A stretch of 64,000 bases of DNA from Lutraria lutraria (lineage: Eukaryota > Mollusca > Bivalvia > Venerida > Mactridae). The notes beneath the pieces are model-generated. The model had not been told where the DNA came from. It ran no database searches and saw nothing but the letters and a program-made list of their open reading frames with translations. The DNA lies in NCBI GenBank assembly GCA_964023205.1, contig OZ026847.1, positions 14,019,182-14,083,181 of the forward strand, written 5' to 3'. The translations under genes were made by a program, and so were the position numbers. Shown one piece after another: positions 47,337-59,500 of the stretch (positions are counted from its first letter, which is position 1; every line of letters starts with the position of its first letter).

Positions 47337-48330
47337 TGTAACGTTTTCAAGCTCCCTCCGTTTCAAGTTACCCCCCCCCCCCCCCGGTAACTTAAAAACG
47401 TTTTCAGAGTACCCCCGGGAATTTGAAAACGTTTTTAAGTTACCGGGAGGGGTACAATTAAAACGTTTTGAAATTACCCCCCTCCATTTTCAAATGCCCT
47501 ACCCGGTAATCTGAAAACGTTTTCAGGTTACCCGGGGGCGCTTAGAAAACGTTTTCAGATTACCCCTGGGGGCGCTTAGAAAACGTTTTCAGATCACCCC
47601 TGGGGGCGCTTTGAAAACGTTTTCAGATTACCCCTGGGGGCGCTTTGAAAACGTTTTCAGATTACCCCTGGGGGCGCTTTGACGTTTTCAGAATACCCCA
47701 ATTCGAAAATTCATAATAAGAGAGAGAGCTTGCACACGAATAAGGAGATTACAATTAATGCATACATGTACTACAGTTATATGAGATTATACACGCGTTC
47801 CTTATAATGAAATCATACCTCGAAATCAAATGACGTCATATACTAACAAGAATTATGGAATCCTATGAGCGTTATTGCGCAAATAACAATGCAATCTTGA
47901 ATCATTTTGACAAAAAATATATAAAAACAATAATTTTCATTAACTATTGTTGGTTTTCTGAACACAAGTAAGTGTGGAATTGCACAGGTCATGTCTTGCA
48001 TTTTTTGTTAATTAATCGAATAAAGGTGCATACTCTCCATGACATTAATAGGATTCCATAGCTTCATATAATTATTGCGTATATTCAGTTTAGAAATACA
48101 GGAATTATATGTCAATAAACCATTTCGACTGCGAATCATTTAGGATGAATTATAATCTGAAATATAAACGTTTTCGCCACGAAAAATCAACATAGGGAGG
48201 GGGATTATTAAAACGGGGGAGGGAGTTTGAAAACGTTTTAATATTACCGGGGCCGGTACTTTGAAAACGTTTTTAAGTTACCGGGGGGGGGGGGGGTAAC
48301 CTGGAAATGGGGGAGCTTGAATACGTTACA
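47337..48330. mobile_element. 994-bp fold-back DNA transposon with ACGG target duplication
   Basis: TGTAACGTTTTCAAGCTCCC at the left end matches the complement of the right end (GGGGGAGCTTGAATACGTTACA). The inverted repeat continues for over 100 bp through poly-C/poly-G runs and AACTTAAAAACGTTTT. ACGG directly flanks both ends (47333-47336 and 48331-48334), as expected for a 4-bp target-site duplication. The element codes for no protein and carries a 34-bp tandem array inside. Confidence 0.8.
47510..47695. repeat. 34-bp tandem array inside the fold-back element
   Basis: About five units of GAAAACGTTTTCAGATTACC plus CCTGGGGGCGCTTT. Each unit carries the palindrome AAAACGTTTT. Confidence 0.85.
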
Positions 48331-49312
48331 ACGGAAAGCTGATAATGTAATGAAAGTGCGGTGGGACCTTGAAATGTACACAACGGTCAACATTTCTTTT
48401 CTGGAGCTGGCATGGGACTTTTACCTAATTGTATACAATAACTCGTTAAAAACAATGAGAAAATGTTTCACGGATTTTTCCATAGCATGTCCGATTTAAT
48501 TGCTTTGCTGTGTCCAGATATTGTCTCAGACAGGCAATTAGTTTTGTTACATACATGTATGACGTATTGGCAGATGTGAACCCCAGGGATACGCCTCATT
48601 GACTTTGTTCACTATATACAATAAATATATATAATGAAAGGGAAACAAGTCTTATGTACGGACGACACTACCACGGAAGAGTTTTTGCCCCGTAATTCTT
48701 TTATTGAAGGAGAAAATATAAAAAGCATGTACGCATTGTAGGAGCACATTAGTCTCGGGGCACATTTGTCTTACGTAAGACCTATGCGGTCGCAGTTGTC
48801 TCACGTGAGACAAGTGGGACCTCAAGTGTCTAATCAAAATTACACATTTTGTGTGACAAATGTCCTCCGATAAACTTTTTGATGGGACAAGAAAGCACAT
48901 TTGTCTCATATTTTTCCATGGCAGAAAAAATCTCTGAATCGAGGTTCTCCGTTTTACCTCATGTCAATTGTAATCATCAATAGCTTTGCTAGTGTCTTTT
49001 TATGAACAGAAATCTTCAACCTAAAACCCACAGTGAAACTATGAATTCCAATATATCTAATTCAAGCAATTTGATTCGCTGAACCTTTTAAAAAGGTGTA
49101 CACTGAAACATACGGAATGGCGTTAGTGTCATCTGTAATATCGTGCCTCGTTTTTTGTCTCGTCGGAATATCGCACCTTGCCCAATTCCTCGATGCCCGA
49201 TATTCCACTATTATGGCATTACCCAGATTCTTTTGAGAATTCATGCACGTTGTGTTTTTTTTAAATGGCGAATCGGAAAGTAGTAATTCTCGGAAAATGG
49301 CAATATTATTTT

Positions 49313-49425
49313 TTTTAATTTCTCAAGTTTCAAGTTTATTTTATTTCACATATGTTATGAGCGTACAATATGAATCTAACATAAAGAATGGGATATCAGG
49401 TTGTAACATATGTGTAAAACTGTAA
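49313..49425. repeat. Dispersed repeat shared with 62033-62135
   Basis: Both contain TTCAAGTTTATTTTA(T)TT, ACAATATGAAT(C/T)TAACAT and AGGTTGTA...AACTGTAAGG. Probably the complement of a LINE 3' tail. Confidence 0.5.
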
Positions 49426-49474
49426 GGATGCAAACAAAATACACATGTGGGGAGGTCTACTAATTTTCTTCCTT

Positions 49475-49728
49475 CCTTTAGCAGCCTTCGTGTCCGACTG
49501 GTCAAGGTCGCTGACTTAAAAAGAACACATGCCCCAAACCGCTATGACTTCGACCCTCACTCGGGGCGTCGCCGTGAACTCTGTCATGCGAGGAAGCCAT
49601 TATGTTGGCATGCGGGAAGTTGGTTAATATGCTCGGAAGGGCACATTGGGTCTTCCTCCAACATGGAAAGCTGGAAAAGTCGCCTTATGACACATAGATT
49701 TGTATGTGCGACGTTCAACCCAACACAC
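49475..49728 (+). mobile_element. Molluscan-type SINE
   Basis: A tRNA-like head (GTCCGACTGGTCAAGGTCGC) is followed by the body GAACTCTGTCATGCGAGGAA, GGTCTTCCTCCAACAT, GGAAAAGTCGCCTTATGACA and the end GTGCGACGTTCAACCCAACA, matching from memory the layout of abundant bivalve SINEs. Confidence 0.75.
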
Positions 49729-52700
49729 ACGGAATATGACAACAGTTTCTTAATTGTGTAGACTTAAAGTGAATTCTATATTCGATTATGTGGTTTATAA
49801 TACATCTTTATAAATAAGTAAATCTAATATTTTTCTAATATTGTTAAAAGTTTTATTTATTAAGAAATAGTGTTATTGTTTTGTTTTTACAATATTGTTA
49901 AATTAATAATTCAGCGACTAATTAAGCTACCCCCGGAAATATCGCCAAGTCCATAGAAGTCAGATCTGGTCCTGAGCTCTATCCGTGACAACAAATACTC
50001 GAGCGTGAGTCAGTGTGGATGTTCATGAATCATGCGCCATGTCTCATAGCCTCACAATTTCTTAAATAATAGTTTGACGTCTGTCAGCTTATCGACACCT
50101 TGACGTCGTCATAGTTGCGGTGCGGATGATTTTCTACATGTAATTTCTACCATGTATTCTACGATATCCTCTGTAACATATTAATGTGTCGTTTCAAATA
50201 AATATTAATAATACATCATAGTAAAATTTATACAGTTTCCTATCACTAAACGATGCCATTCAAAAGATATTACAAAAGTCCACGTATTTTTTTGATATAC
50301 CCTCGTATGTATCAAAAAGCATTCATGAACATCATACTTTTTATACAAATTAAGTAAGTTACATCCCATGCCAGCTCCAGAAAAGAAATGTTGACCATCA
50401 CAAGTGTACGTTTTCAAGGATCCATCGCACTTTCATTACAATTGCCAGTGTTTCTTTTTAGATTATCCGACCAATTTTTAAGTGATATACAAAAGTCAAT
50501 ATTTGGACAAAATACGTCCAAGTTATAAATGTTTGGGTAATATTAAACGTGAAAAAGGCAAAATTGTCCGGAATAAAAACTTTCGACTTCGAACTCCTGT
50601 GTTACAAATGTAGGTTAATGGGATCTTACATGTATAAAATAACACTGCTGAGCTAAAAATTGAACTATACACACGTATACTGTATGTAACATATGTTTGG
50701 TGTGCGCATGCTCAAATGTAAATTTGTTCGCAGGGGAAGTGCTGGAAAGTTTATGCTATGAGGGGGGTATTTTGTAATTCGCTCCTCCCTTCTGTTTGTA
50801 TTAATTATTAAGGAATGAAAATGTGTGCGTCGGTATATGCAGACCCCTTATGTACAAAATGAATATAATATGTGAAAGTTAAGCTGTCAAAACCACATTA
50901 TATCATTTTGCTTGAATCTATATTATTTGTGGATGTTGACGGCTTACGTACGTCATCGTGGTCTTCATACCTTGATCCGCAGCTGAGTCGACTTTCAATG
51001 GATCTATTTTCGGGTGTCGTTTAGGCCATTTAATACGAAACTAACTTAATTATCAGTTTACATTTTTAACAGTTGTGTTAAAACCGGTGTAGTTGTTTAT
51101 AAGTATTTTCGCGTACGGTATACCTTATACACCATATACAAGTATCATCAGTCAAGCGTTTGCATTCATATGTGCGCGTTGGTGAGTTAAGTTTAAGAGG
51201 ATTTAACTGTGATCAGGTAAAAATGGAAAAACTGTTCGTTTCCTTGATTTTATTGTGTGGAGCTTCGCTCGCCTGTTCCGAGGAAGTAAATGTTACGACA
51301 CCAGTTGGAGTCATCGTTGGAATTAGGGAAGACTATACCTTTGCTGACCAGAGTTACAAAATACGAACATTTCTCGGCATTGCATATGCGGAAAGTCCAG
51401 TCGGCGAAAGAAGATTTTCAAAGCCTGTGAAAAAAGCTTCATTTACGGAAAAATACAACGCGATCAGCTCGCGGTTGTCATGTAAACAAAATACGAACAT
51501 GGTGCCTGGATTAGATGCCCTGCCCTCTGACGAAGATTGCCTTACTTTGGACATCTACGTACCAGATACGGTCTCGGTGAACGAACCTAAAGCTGTAATG
51601 GTTTTCATCTATGGCGGCAGTTTTCAGTTTGGTACTCAGATCTCGTACCCTCCTGAGACTCTTCCTGCTCTTCACGATGTAATTTACGTGACCCTAAACT
51701 ATAGGGTCAGCGTGTTTGGATTTCTGGCCAGTAAGAACCATGGTTTATCTGGTAATTATGGACTGTGGGATCAGCACATGGCTATAAGATGGATACATGA
51801 GAACATAGCATCATTTGGAGGTGATCCTAACCTCGTGACTTTATTTGGTGAATCAGCTGGCGGTGCTTCCGTGATGTACCAAGCACTGTATGACGGCAAC
51901 AAGGGAATGTTTAATCGCATTATCCTTCAAAGTGGGGTAGTTGGAGCATATTGGTCTTACAGTGGCGACCCAGAGCAGAGATTTAATCGTATGAAGAAGG
52001 ATGTTGGATGTGAACGCGATACAGTTGATGAAGTATTATCTTGTCTCCGTTCTGCTAACGCCGATTTTGATCCAGCTTACAGCGCGTCAGCCGCAGTGAA
52101 GGACATGTATTTACCAGTTTATGATGGCGATTTCATCAAATATAATCCAGCAGATTTATACAACATGGATAATCCAGCATCAGTGGGAGCACTGGAAAAC
52201 TTCGCCGACATTGATGTTATTGTAGGGTTTAATAGTCACGAAGGTTTCACCGACATGCGTTTAGTTAGTGAGTTGAGCGGCATTGACAATTCAAATATCG
52301 ATGAAGGTTTAAATATGAGAGATTTATATGCGTACATAAATAATTTTGGCTCTCTTGCTAACATATCTTCCGCTGATTTAGTGCAAACGTCCATCATTCA
52401 TGAATATACAGATTGGACAAAACCAGACGACAAAATTGCAAGACGAACAAATGCACTTGATCTATTATCTGACACAGGTTCTGGCAAGCATTGCGCATGC
52501 GTCGATATCAACCAAACAAAACACCTATGTGTATCGGTTCGAGCATCGTTCTAGTTACAGTACAAATCCAGAATGGGTCACGGGAGCAGATCATGGAGAA
52601 GAAATGGCGTTTGCATTTGGTTTTCCACCGACCTTAATGTACTTCTATGGGGTTTACAGCGAAAGTCCGGCTCTTACTCTTCCGACAAATGAGGTTGAAT

Positions 52701-53599
52701 TGTCCAAATCAATGATGCAGCTGTGGACCAAGTTCGCGAAGTTTGGGTTCGTTCTTTTTATCAATTTCTTCTTTTTTTCCTAAATGTAAATTTCATCATA
52801 TTATTTTCAGTAATGTTAAAAACGAAGTGGAAAACTTTTATATAGTTTCATTTTAAGCGATATGATCAACTTAATTTAATAATCAAAATTTAATACAATT
52901 TTAAAAATAGCTTCCTTTGGCATATTCATTGCAGATTTCAAAGAAAAATGTCGTCATAGAACGGTGCATGTTGATTTTGTTTAATATTAAAGATCATGGT
53001 ATGGCTTCAAATATGAATAAGAAGCATTTTAATGTTACAGAGGTAATCACATGGGATAATCAAATGACTGATGAAGAAAACTTTGCCACTGAGTTACTCT
53101 TAATTTAATTGTTTTCAACTACATTCTCGACATGGATGATCAGTGCTGAACGGTACATATGCCAGCAATGAAATTTTCACAGAGAATATGTTTCCATGCT
53201 AGCTAGTAAGACAGCAGATTTTACACTAAACTATATTTTGATAAAAACAATGCAAATTGTACACTATTAGATAGATATTTGCCTTTAACAACTTACAATA
53301 CCGAAAACTAAAATCTGTATTAAAAAGCGAAAAAAAAATATTGTCCAAGTTTTGGGATCTGGGTAGTTTTAATGAGTCAGAGGCGTAACTGCAAACGAAC
53401 GTTTTTAAGGATGGTCTTAAGAAAAGGACTAAAGCACAACACAATTTTATTTACAACTTGTGTTTAGTTAGATAAACGTGCGTATTGCAAAATGACACTC
53501 TATTAAATTCACTTCTGTAGCGTGACTGGCTGGCTGGTTATATCAAGTTTCACCAATTTATAGATAAAGAATTAAATCATAATTATATATTTAAATAAA

Positions 53600-53770
53600 C
53601 CCAATGGCCCCGTTTCATCAAACATCAAGTACGCTACTTCTTAGGTAAGAAGTGTCTTATCTCCCTTCTCAGCGTTAAAATACGTTTCATCAATACTTTC
53701 TTTAGCTACGAATTCTTAAGTTTAGGAACGATTCTTTCTTAATTTTACGATAGCTCATGGGCTTTCTTAA
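53600..53770. repeat. Dispersed repeat in the esterase intron
   Basis: GGCCCCGTTTCATCAAACAT with several TTCTTA/TAAGAA stretches. A CGTTTCATCAA-type block recurs inverted near 54712-54730, so it may be one end of a larger element. Confidence 0.35.
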
Positions 53771-53884
53771 AGATAAGAAAACGCGACCGCTGCTTTTAAC
53801 ATAACGAGACAGCCTTTTATTTGAAGGCTGTTGAGTGCAATGTACTAGATACTCGATAATAATGGAAAAGAAATTCAGTGTTAT

Positions 53885-54240
53885 GTTCAGGGGCGTAGCC
53901 AGCTTTAAATGACTGCTATGCACACAAGAAATAATGCATGGTGTTATCCCCACCAGGTGATTGGTTCTGTGTTTTTATGCTCCGCTATTTGAAATGGCGG
54001 AAATGAAGTGTTTTTCCGTCCGTGCATCTGTGCGTCCGTCCGTTCAAATGTTGGTTTCCGAGCGATAGCTGTAAGAAACATTTCACGGATTGGTTTCATA
54101 TTTTACACGAATGTATATAATATCGATTTCACTTAAAATCCAAACATTTTCACAGAAGTATATGGTCCCTTTTTGACCTAGCTCTCAGGGGGAGGGGCAG
54201 TCGTGTCCAAATTAAAACTAAAATGGTGAACTTTCAGTTG
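53885..54240. repeat. CCGTCCGT-containing dispersed repeat in the esterase intron
   Basis: It begins near CAGGGGCGTAGCCAGC, a common transposon terminus, and includes TCCGTCCGTGCATCTGTGCG and GAGCGATAGCTGTAAGAAAC. No second end was identified. Confidence 0.35.
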
Positions 54241-55221
54241 TATTTGCAAGGATTAGAGGCACTGTCAAATATTATCTGTTTGAAATAGGCATTTTATTTC
54301 AAACACCGTGATTAACGATTATTAGACATAATTATTATAAGCTTTCGAATTAGAAGGCAATATATTTATGTTATTTACGTTACGCACGTGCGTATATAAC
54401 TTGTTGACAATTTGTGCAAAAATATATACCTAAAAGCGCTACAAACTTTGATTTGAAGAATTCGTCCGTATTGCTATATAACTTTGCGTTTTGTGAAGGT
54501 GGTGCGCATTCACCGAAACGAAGAGTTATACGTCTTCTTATAGTCTATATATACCAGATGAATGGGGTCGAAATTTTGGATATTTTTTTCATTTAAGATT
54601 TATTTTGATAATTATGGATTAAGTTTATTACAATTTTACCATCACAGGTCCGTTACTTCTGTCTGTGTATCCATGTAAACTGTGTCGCGGTCTTTACACA
54701 TTTAGATAAGAACAGTTGATGAAACGGTTTAAGAATTTCGTAACTTCTGTCGTGTCTTCGTAGGTTATAATTCTTCTGTATTTTTACATGATAAGGTAAC
54801 TTAATCAATATTAATTAAGACCATTATTTTGGCTTTGGTTCCAAATAAGGCATTGATATAAAAGGCAGAACTTGTTTATGTTATGTATACATAACTTTGT
54901 GTATGTTCTATATGGTGCACATTTATTTCAGGAATCCAAATGGCGACGGCTCATCCGACCAATGGCCAAACTATGACACAGAAAATAAATCATACATAAT
55001 ATTCAATACAGATTCGAACCCTTTTCCAGTTGGAAAGTTGGAATTCCGGAACAAGTATTTTGACTTCTGGTCCAAAATGTATCCCCGAATCCTAGAAAAC
55101 ATTGACGGCACGCAAGATGACTGTAGTGTAACTGGGACAGCGACTTCTAACTTGGCTCAGATCTCCTCAGTGTCTTTATGGCTTACGCTGTTGTTAGTTT
55201 TCGTTTTTATTTGTTTATAAG

Positions 55222-55227
55222 AATAAA
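55222..55227 (+). terminator. Possible polyadenylation signal just after the esterase stop codon
   Basis: AATAAA begins one base after the TAA stop of the esterase-like gene. If used, the 3' UTR would be only some tens of bases. A second AATAAA lies near 55909, within a LINE-like tail. Confidence 0.35.
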
Positions 55228-55379
55228 AGCTTGTCGATTGTTTCAGACAAACAAAATCACCGATAGCTCTTCTAAAAGTGCTCTTAATCACTCATACATA
55301 CATATTAGAACGACATTCTCCTGAGAAAAATACCTTTATGTAATAGAATGTAAAAACCTTAGACGCCAAATTACAAGGC

Positions 55380-55925
55380 TTATAAATTCGAATGACTTAA
55401 GAATTAAGAAATATGGAAGAAACAGGGTAAACATTCAACATTATCCCAGTTTTGTAATACAAATGATGATGAAGATGAGTTTCATTTTATTCTCATTTGC
55501 AGTGCTTATCATGACTATAGTCTGGATTACCTGCCCCTTATCACTTCGTTGGTACTAAAATACTATAGTACGACGGGAACCAGACTAATCATGACTAGCG
55601 AAGCAAATACATTAAACGTCGATCATTATTATGTTAGACTAAACATGATGAAAATTTATCGAACTCTTACAGTCTGAAAATATAAACATTATAAGAAAAT
55701 TATGTAGATATTTTTTCCGGCCACTTTTAGAGAAATAATTTAGTATGTTAGATCAAAATTAATGTTCATTCTTCATATACTCTGTAATTTGAATGTTTTA
55801 CTCCATGTCATGTATACCATTACTATTATACCATGTGTTATTATGTTTTTTTATATGTATTATTAAATTACTGGATGAGATACATGTATATAAGTATGAA
55901 CATGTCAATAAACTTGTACCTACTT
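55380..55925 (+). pseudogene. Truncated LINE (non-LTR retrotransposon) ORF2 C-terminus and tail
   Basis: From about 55460 a frame reads C-N-T-N-D-D-E-D-E-F-H-F-I-L-I-C-S-A-Y-H-D and stays open to a stop near 55677, as in the cysteine-rich C-terminal end of LINE ORF2. The upstream part (KYGRNRVNI) is in another frame. An AT-rich tail follows to TCAATAAACTTG. It sits between the two convergent genes. Confidence 0.65.
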
Positions 55926-56578
55926 GCTTCCTTTGTTTCTAAGAAATTCCACCGACTCCGGTCATCGATTACCCAGATATGCGGTGTATTAACAAATTAA
56001 TACTAGTTGTTTATTCTTGGATACAGTATGAATCGTTTAACCATAAAATAAAGATCTCAAACATTTCACTTATCATGATTTCACGATTTATTTGGGTAAA
56101 ATATTGACACGAAAACACAATGATGATTTTATTTTTGAAATACACATGTACTAGTACATATAACTCATTAACATATCAATGATTATTCAATAGTTCCATA
56201 TACGATTTAAAACATTTCTCTTTTTTATTCTATCATTTATTTATATTTATAATATACATAAAGAATAAAGTATATAGATAAAAGCAGTGTAACATTACAT
56301 CGTATGAAAAATACATAATTGAAAATTGAACTAGACCGTCATTCCAAAACTAGCTACATTACAAGTATACAATTATTTGTCTGCAGTTGTCTTATTGGGT
56401 AAAGTGCAATGCATTTGCTTAGGAATGGATGTGTTCCTGAATAGATAAATAAATATATATTTTTTTAAAAAGATAAACTCTTTAAATGTACAAGAAATGC
56501 ATATTAATGTAGCGTATTTTGCACTTTTCTTCCATGTACTCCATATTGCTATTTTCACCATTAAAATCGTTGCCATGC

Positions 56579-59500
56579 CTACCAGATTTTGCATTTCTTC
56601 TCTGGATTCATGAACGAGTCTACAGGACAGTTGAAAGCGTTTGAAAATTCTTCCATGTTTTGCAAAGGCCCATGAATTCTGAAAACAATCGACCAATTAG
56701 ATTGACTTAGTTATTTATAGAATTTAAATACATTTGTTCATTGTTACTTTGTATACTAGTCTTGTTTTTTAATACCACATTGTAACGTTCACTGAATATT
56801 GAATCGTGAGTATTTAGAAATGACAAAATGATCACTGTGCATAAGTTTTCTGGCTATGTGCAAACGATCTATAATGCAATTTTATTTTTATTGCGAAAAT
56901 ATTTTACGGAACTGAAGTGTATGTAGGCAAGGACTTGTATACATACATGTATGTATATATTTGGTCCTTGATGTAGGACAATATAATAAAAATAGATGAT
57001 CCAATACGTGACTAAATGCTTCAACACGTGACTACCTGTATGGGTATAAACTCAATCGCCCTCGGTATATTTCTTGTATCGCTGCCTCTTTTCGATATTT
57101 ACCACACATCGACTGTTACAGAAAAAAAGAATTTTGCTGTACAATTAATACCATCGAAAGTAAATAAATAAATACAAGGATAGTATGCATACAGGTAAGA
57201 AAATGATTCCCAAACCTTCTCAAAAATATTTATTTCCCCATAACACCCAATTCAAAGTCCACCAAACACAAATGACTATACAAACGGTCTGTACATGGTG
57301 GAGGCGGGGTTTAATCAGTCCATCATCTGTCATTTTTAACTCATGTTAGAAATGTTTGTTTCATTTTATATTTAATGTTAGGCCCAGTATAGAGTTATTT
57401 TGGTAGCGGTTAGTTGGTTGGAGAATTTTTTTTTGTCACAGCAATTCTTCGGGGCGTAAGGCAAAATGGCTGATCATCGGGGCTGAACAAAAATGGTGGA
57501 TGTTCGGAACTGAGGCAAACTTGCGTATCATTGGGGATGACATAAAATGGCGGATCTTTGGGGCTGAAACAAAATGGTGGATCTTCGGGGCTGATGTACA
57601 ATTTCGGACCTTTGAGGCTGAAGCAAAATGGTGGATCGTCGGAGCTGAGGAAAAATGGTGAATATATGGGAGAATCGTGTTTTAAATTAATACTGGGCCT
57701 AAACTGGTCTCCGTTTCATGTTGTATGATCCAAAGCTGGTTGTTTTGGTCGTTTGAATACCTTTGGTGTCAAGGGAAGTAACTGATGACTTACAATATGC
57801 ATTACCCTGATTTCGCCATTTCATTCCTTTTCATCATACGATAAGACAGTATTGATCATAGATTTAAAACATGCATTGCCCTAAATTTGATCCATCATAT
57901 TTGGCTTCAGTCCCGAAACTTTACACCAAAAAATTGCTCAAGAAAAATAAGGATTTGGTACTACTCATTTAACAAGAAGCATTGTCCTCAAATCTAAATG
58001 TGATCAATTTGTTTATTAATTAGTATTTCATCGTTTAAAAGAAGTTCAGCATTACTGCCTTCGTTGATGCACGTGTCTTGATATATCCTGTATAAGATGT
58101 TAATGTCAATGATTTCGAAATGTCTACGAAGATCATGGAAAAACATTTCATTTCATGACGATAATATTACATGTACTTCTTTTAAACATCTTCAATGCCA
58201 AGTTTGTGGTTTACTGTACAAGTTTTTTTTCAGTTCTGTAAGACTAGCTTACTTGAGCAGCTCCAAGGAAGAAAAGTTGTTCGGGTGTATAATCAATACC
58301 AGGAAGTTTGACCTCTGTAGTACCATTCATCGACAGCCAGACTTTATACCCCTGAAAAATAAAGAAATTATTGAATCATTTTACTCTCTCGAACACTGAA
58401 ATGAATAACACTACATGTATATGCATATACCAATGCTACCAACATAAAGTATCAGCTAGATAATCGGTTCTTTGTTTAGAATTATATATTTTGACAAAAT
58501 GCCCCAAATGATATATGAATTTATGCAATCACAAAACTACGACACATTTCGTTAAAACCGTCATAAGAGCATTTAATTGAAGAATCGTTTCAAGTCATAC
58601 GTCTGTATTTTAAAAGTACATGTATTTCAGTTATAAACCAGCGACAAGTTAGTCCTATTAGTTTTACTGGTTTCTTTACAATGGAGTACAAACCTTGTTC
58701 TCCGCAAGTTACTGTCAACATTTCTAAAATAAATCACTCCAATAAGCGGCAGAGGACGAGTGGTCTTATATGCGAGCGTTTGAAACCAAATCAACACAGA
58801 AGACATATGCCGCGCCCAAGGTTTGAACTAAGCAACGTAAGGTCCTAAGAATTATGGCGCAACCGATACATGTAGAGTTAAGCGGACAGGCCAGAATGAG
58901 AAAGGTCACGAACACTTGGTACAATAAAATAGTATACTGTGTTTGGATAACATTCATTTTGAGGTTTTGTACGAAAATGTACTTCGTAGCCATCTGGGAG
59001 ACCCCTCGGAAGGCTGTGTTTTTGTCTTCCATTTGTTTTGTAATATGTTTCTGTGCTGTTATTTAGTAGACAATTAACCACGTCAACTACATACTAGTGC
59101 GTATATACAGATACTTACCTTGTACGCTTGTCTCATGGCGGCATTGTCAGCTATATTACCATTTAATGTGCTTTCACCATTAATCTACAAAACATTGATA
59201 TAAAACAACTTCTTCAATAGTTACAAATTTCCTAATTTCTTCAGATTTAATTGTACCTGACTTATAGTTTAATATGACTCTGGGATGTTTGTTTGCCCTT
59301 TTTATAGAGAGTTAAGAAGAAAATATTTCAATCCTTGTTTTTGTAGTTGGTCAACACTAAATAAACTTGAGTTATTGATATCCTCCACATCCAAGAAAGT
59401 AAAACTAAATTTAGCAAAAAATATATGCATTGTATTTCGCAAACAAATTGAGATCAAGTTCAACTTACTTTGACCCTTAATATACTTCTGTTGATGTTAA

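Larger units (their letters stand above)
45071..51222. other. Gene-free, repeat-rich region upstream of the esterase
   Basis: Besides the listed transposon, SINE and hairpins, several short open frames (for example 45676-46177) have neither splice context nor family features. The caspase promoter should lie at its left end and the esterase promoter at its right end; no core motif is clear. Confidence 0.5.
51223..55220 (+). pseudogene. Type-B carboxylesterase/cholinesterase-like gene, GPI-anchor signal, one-base frameshift
   Basis: Two coding exons: 51223-52746 (donor GTTCGT) and 54932-55220 (acceptor TTTATTTCAG), joined in phase 2 across the family's FG-NPNG site. The chosen ATG starts a signal peptide (MEKLFVSLILLCGASLAC); an in-frame ATG at 51160 would put a hydrophilic stretch in front of it. 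Alpha/beta-hydrolase landmarks: EDCLTLDIYVP, oxyanion GG at 131-132, nucleophile Ser211 in GESAGG, acid Glu340 in GFNSHEG, and His in ADHGEEMAFAFG (codon at 52592). The disulfide cysteines of the family are present. The C-terminus is a hydrophobic tail (SLWLTLLLVFVFICL) after small residues, as in GPI-anchored cholinesterases. One extra G at 52477-52478 breaks the frame between Glu and His; everything else is intact. Either an assembly or allelic indel in a working gene, or a young pseudogene. Substrate cannot be told; esterase activity is not certain. Confidence 0.88.

Noticed and set aside
56373..56696. 107-codon minus-strand frame starting at 56696
   Set aside because: It is a shadow of the last M13 exon in the wrong frame; the correct frame gives [14 protein letters not shown] and the family C-terminus.
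57410..57601. Minus-strand nine-residue repeat peptide (PxDPPFCFS)
   Set aside because: By-product of a 27-bp minisatellite in an intron, with no borders or conservation to support translation.
58766..59081. Overlapping 67-88 codon frames on both strands
   Set aside because: They lie in an M13 intron and have no family features; the true exons on either side are short and in other frames.
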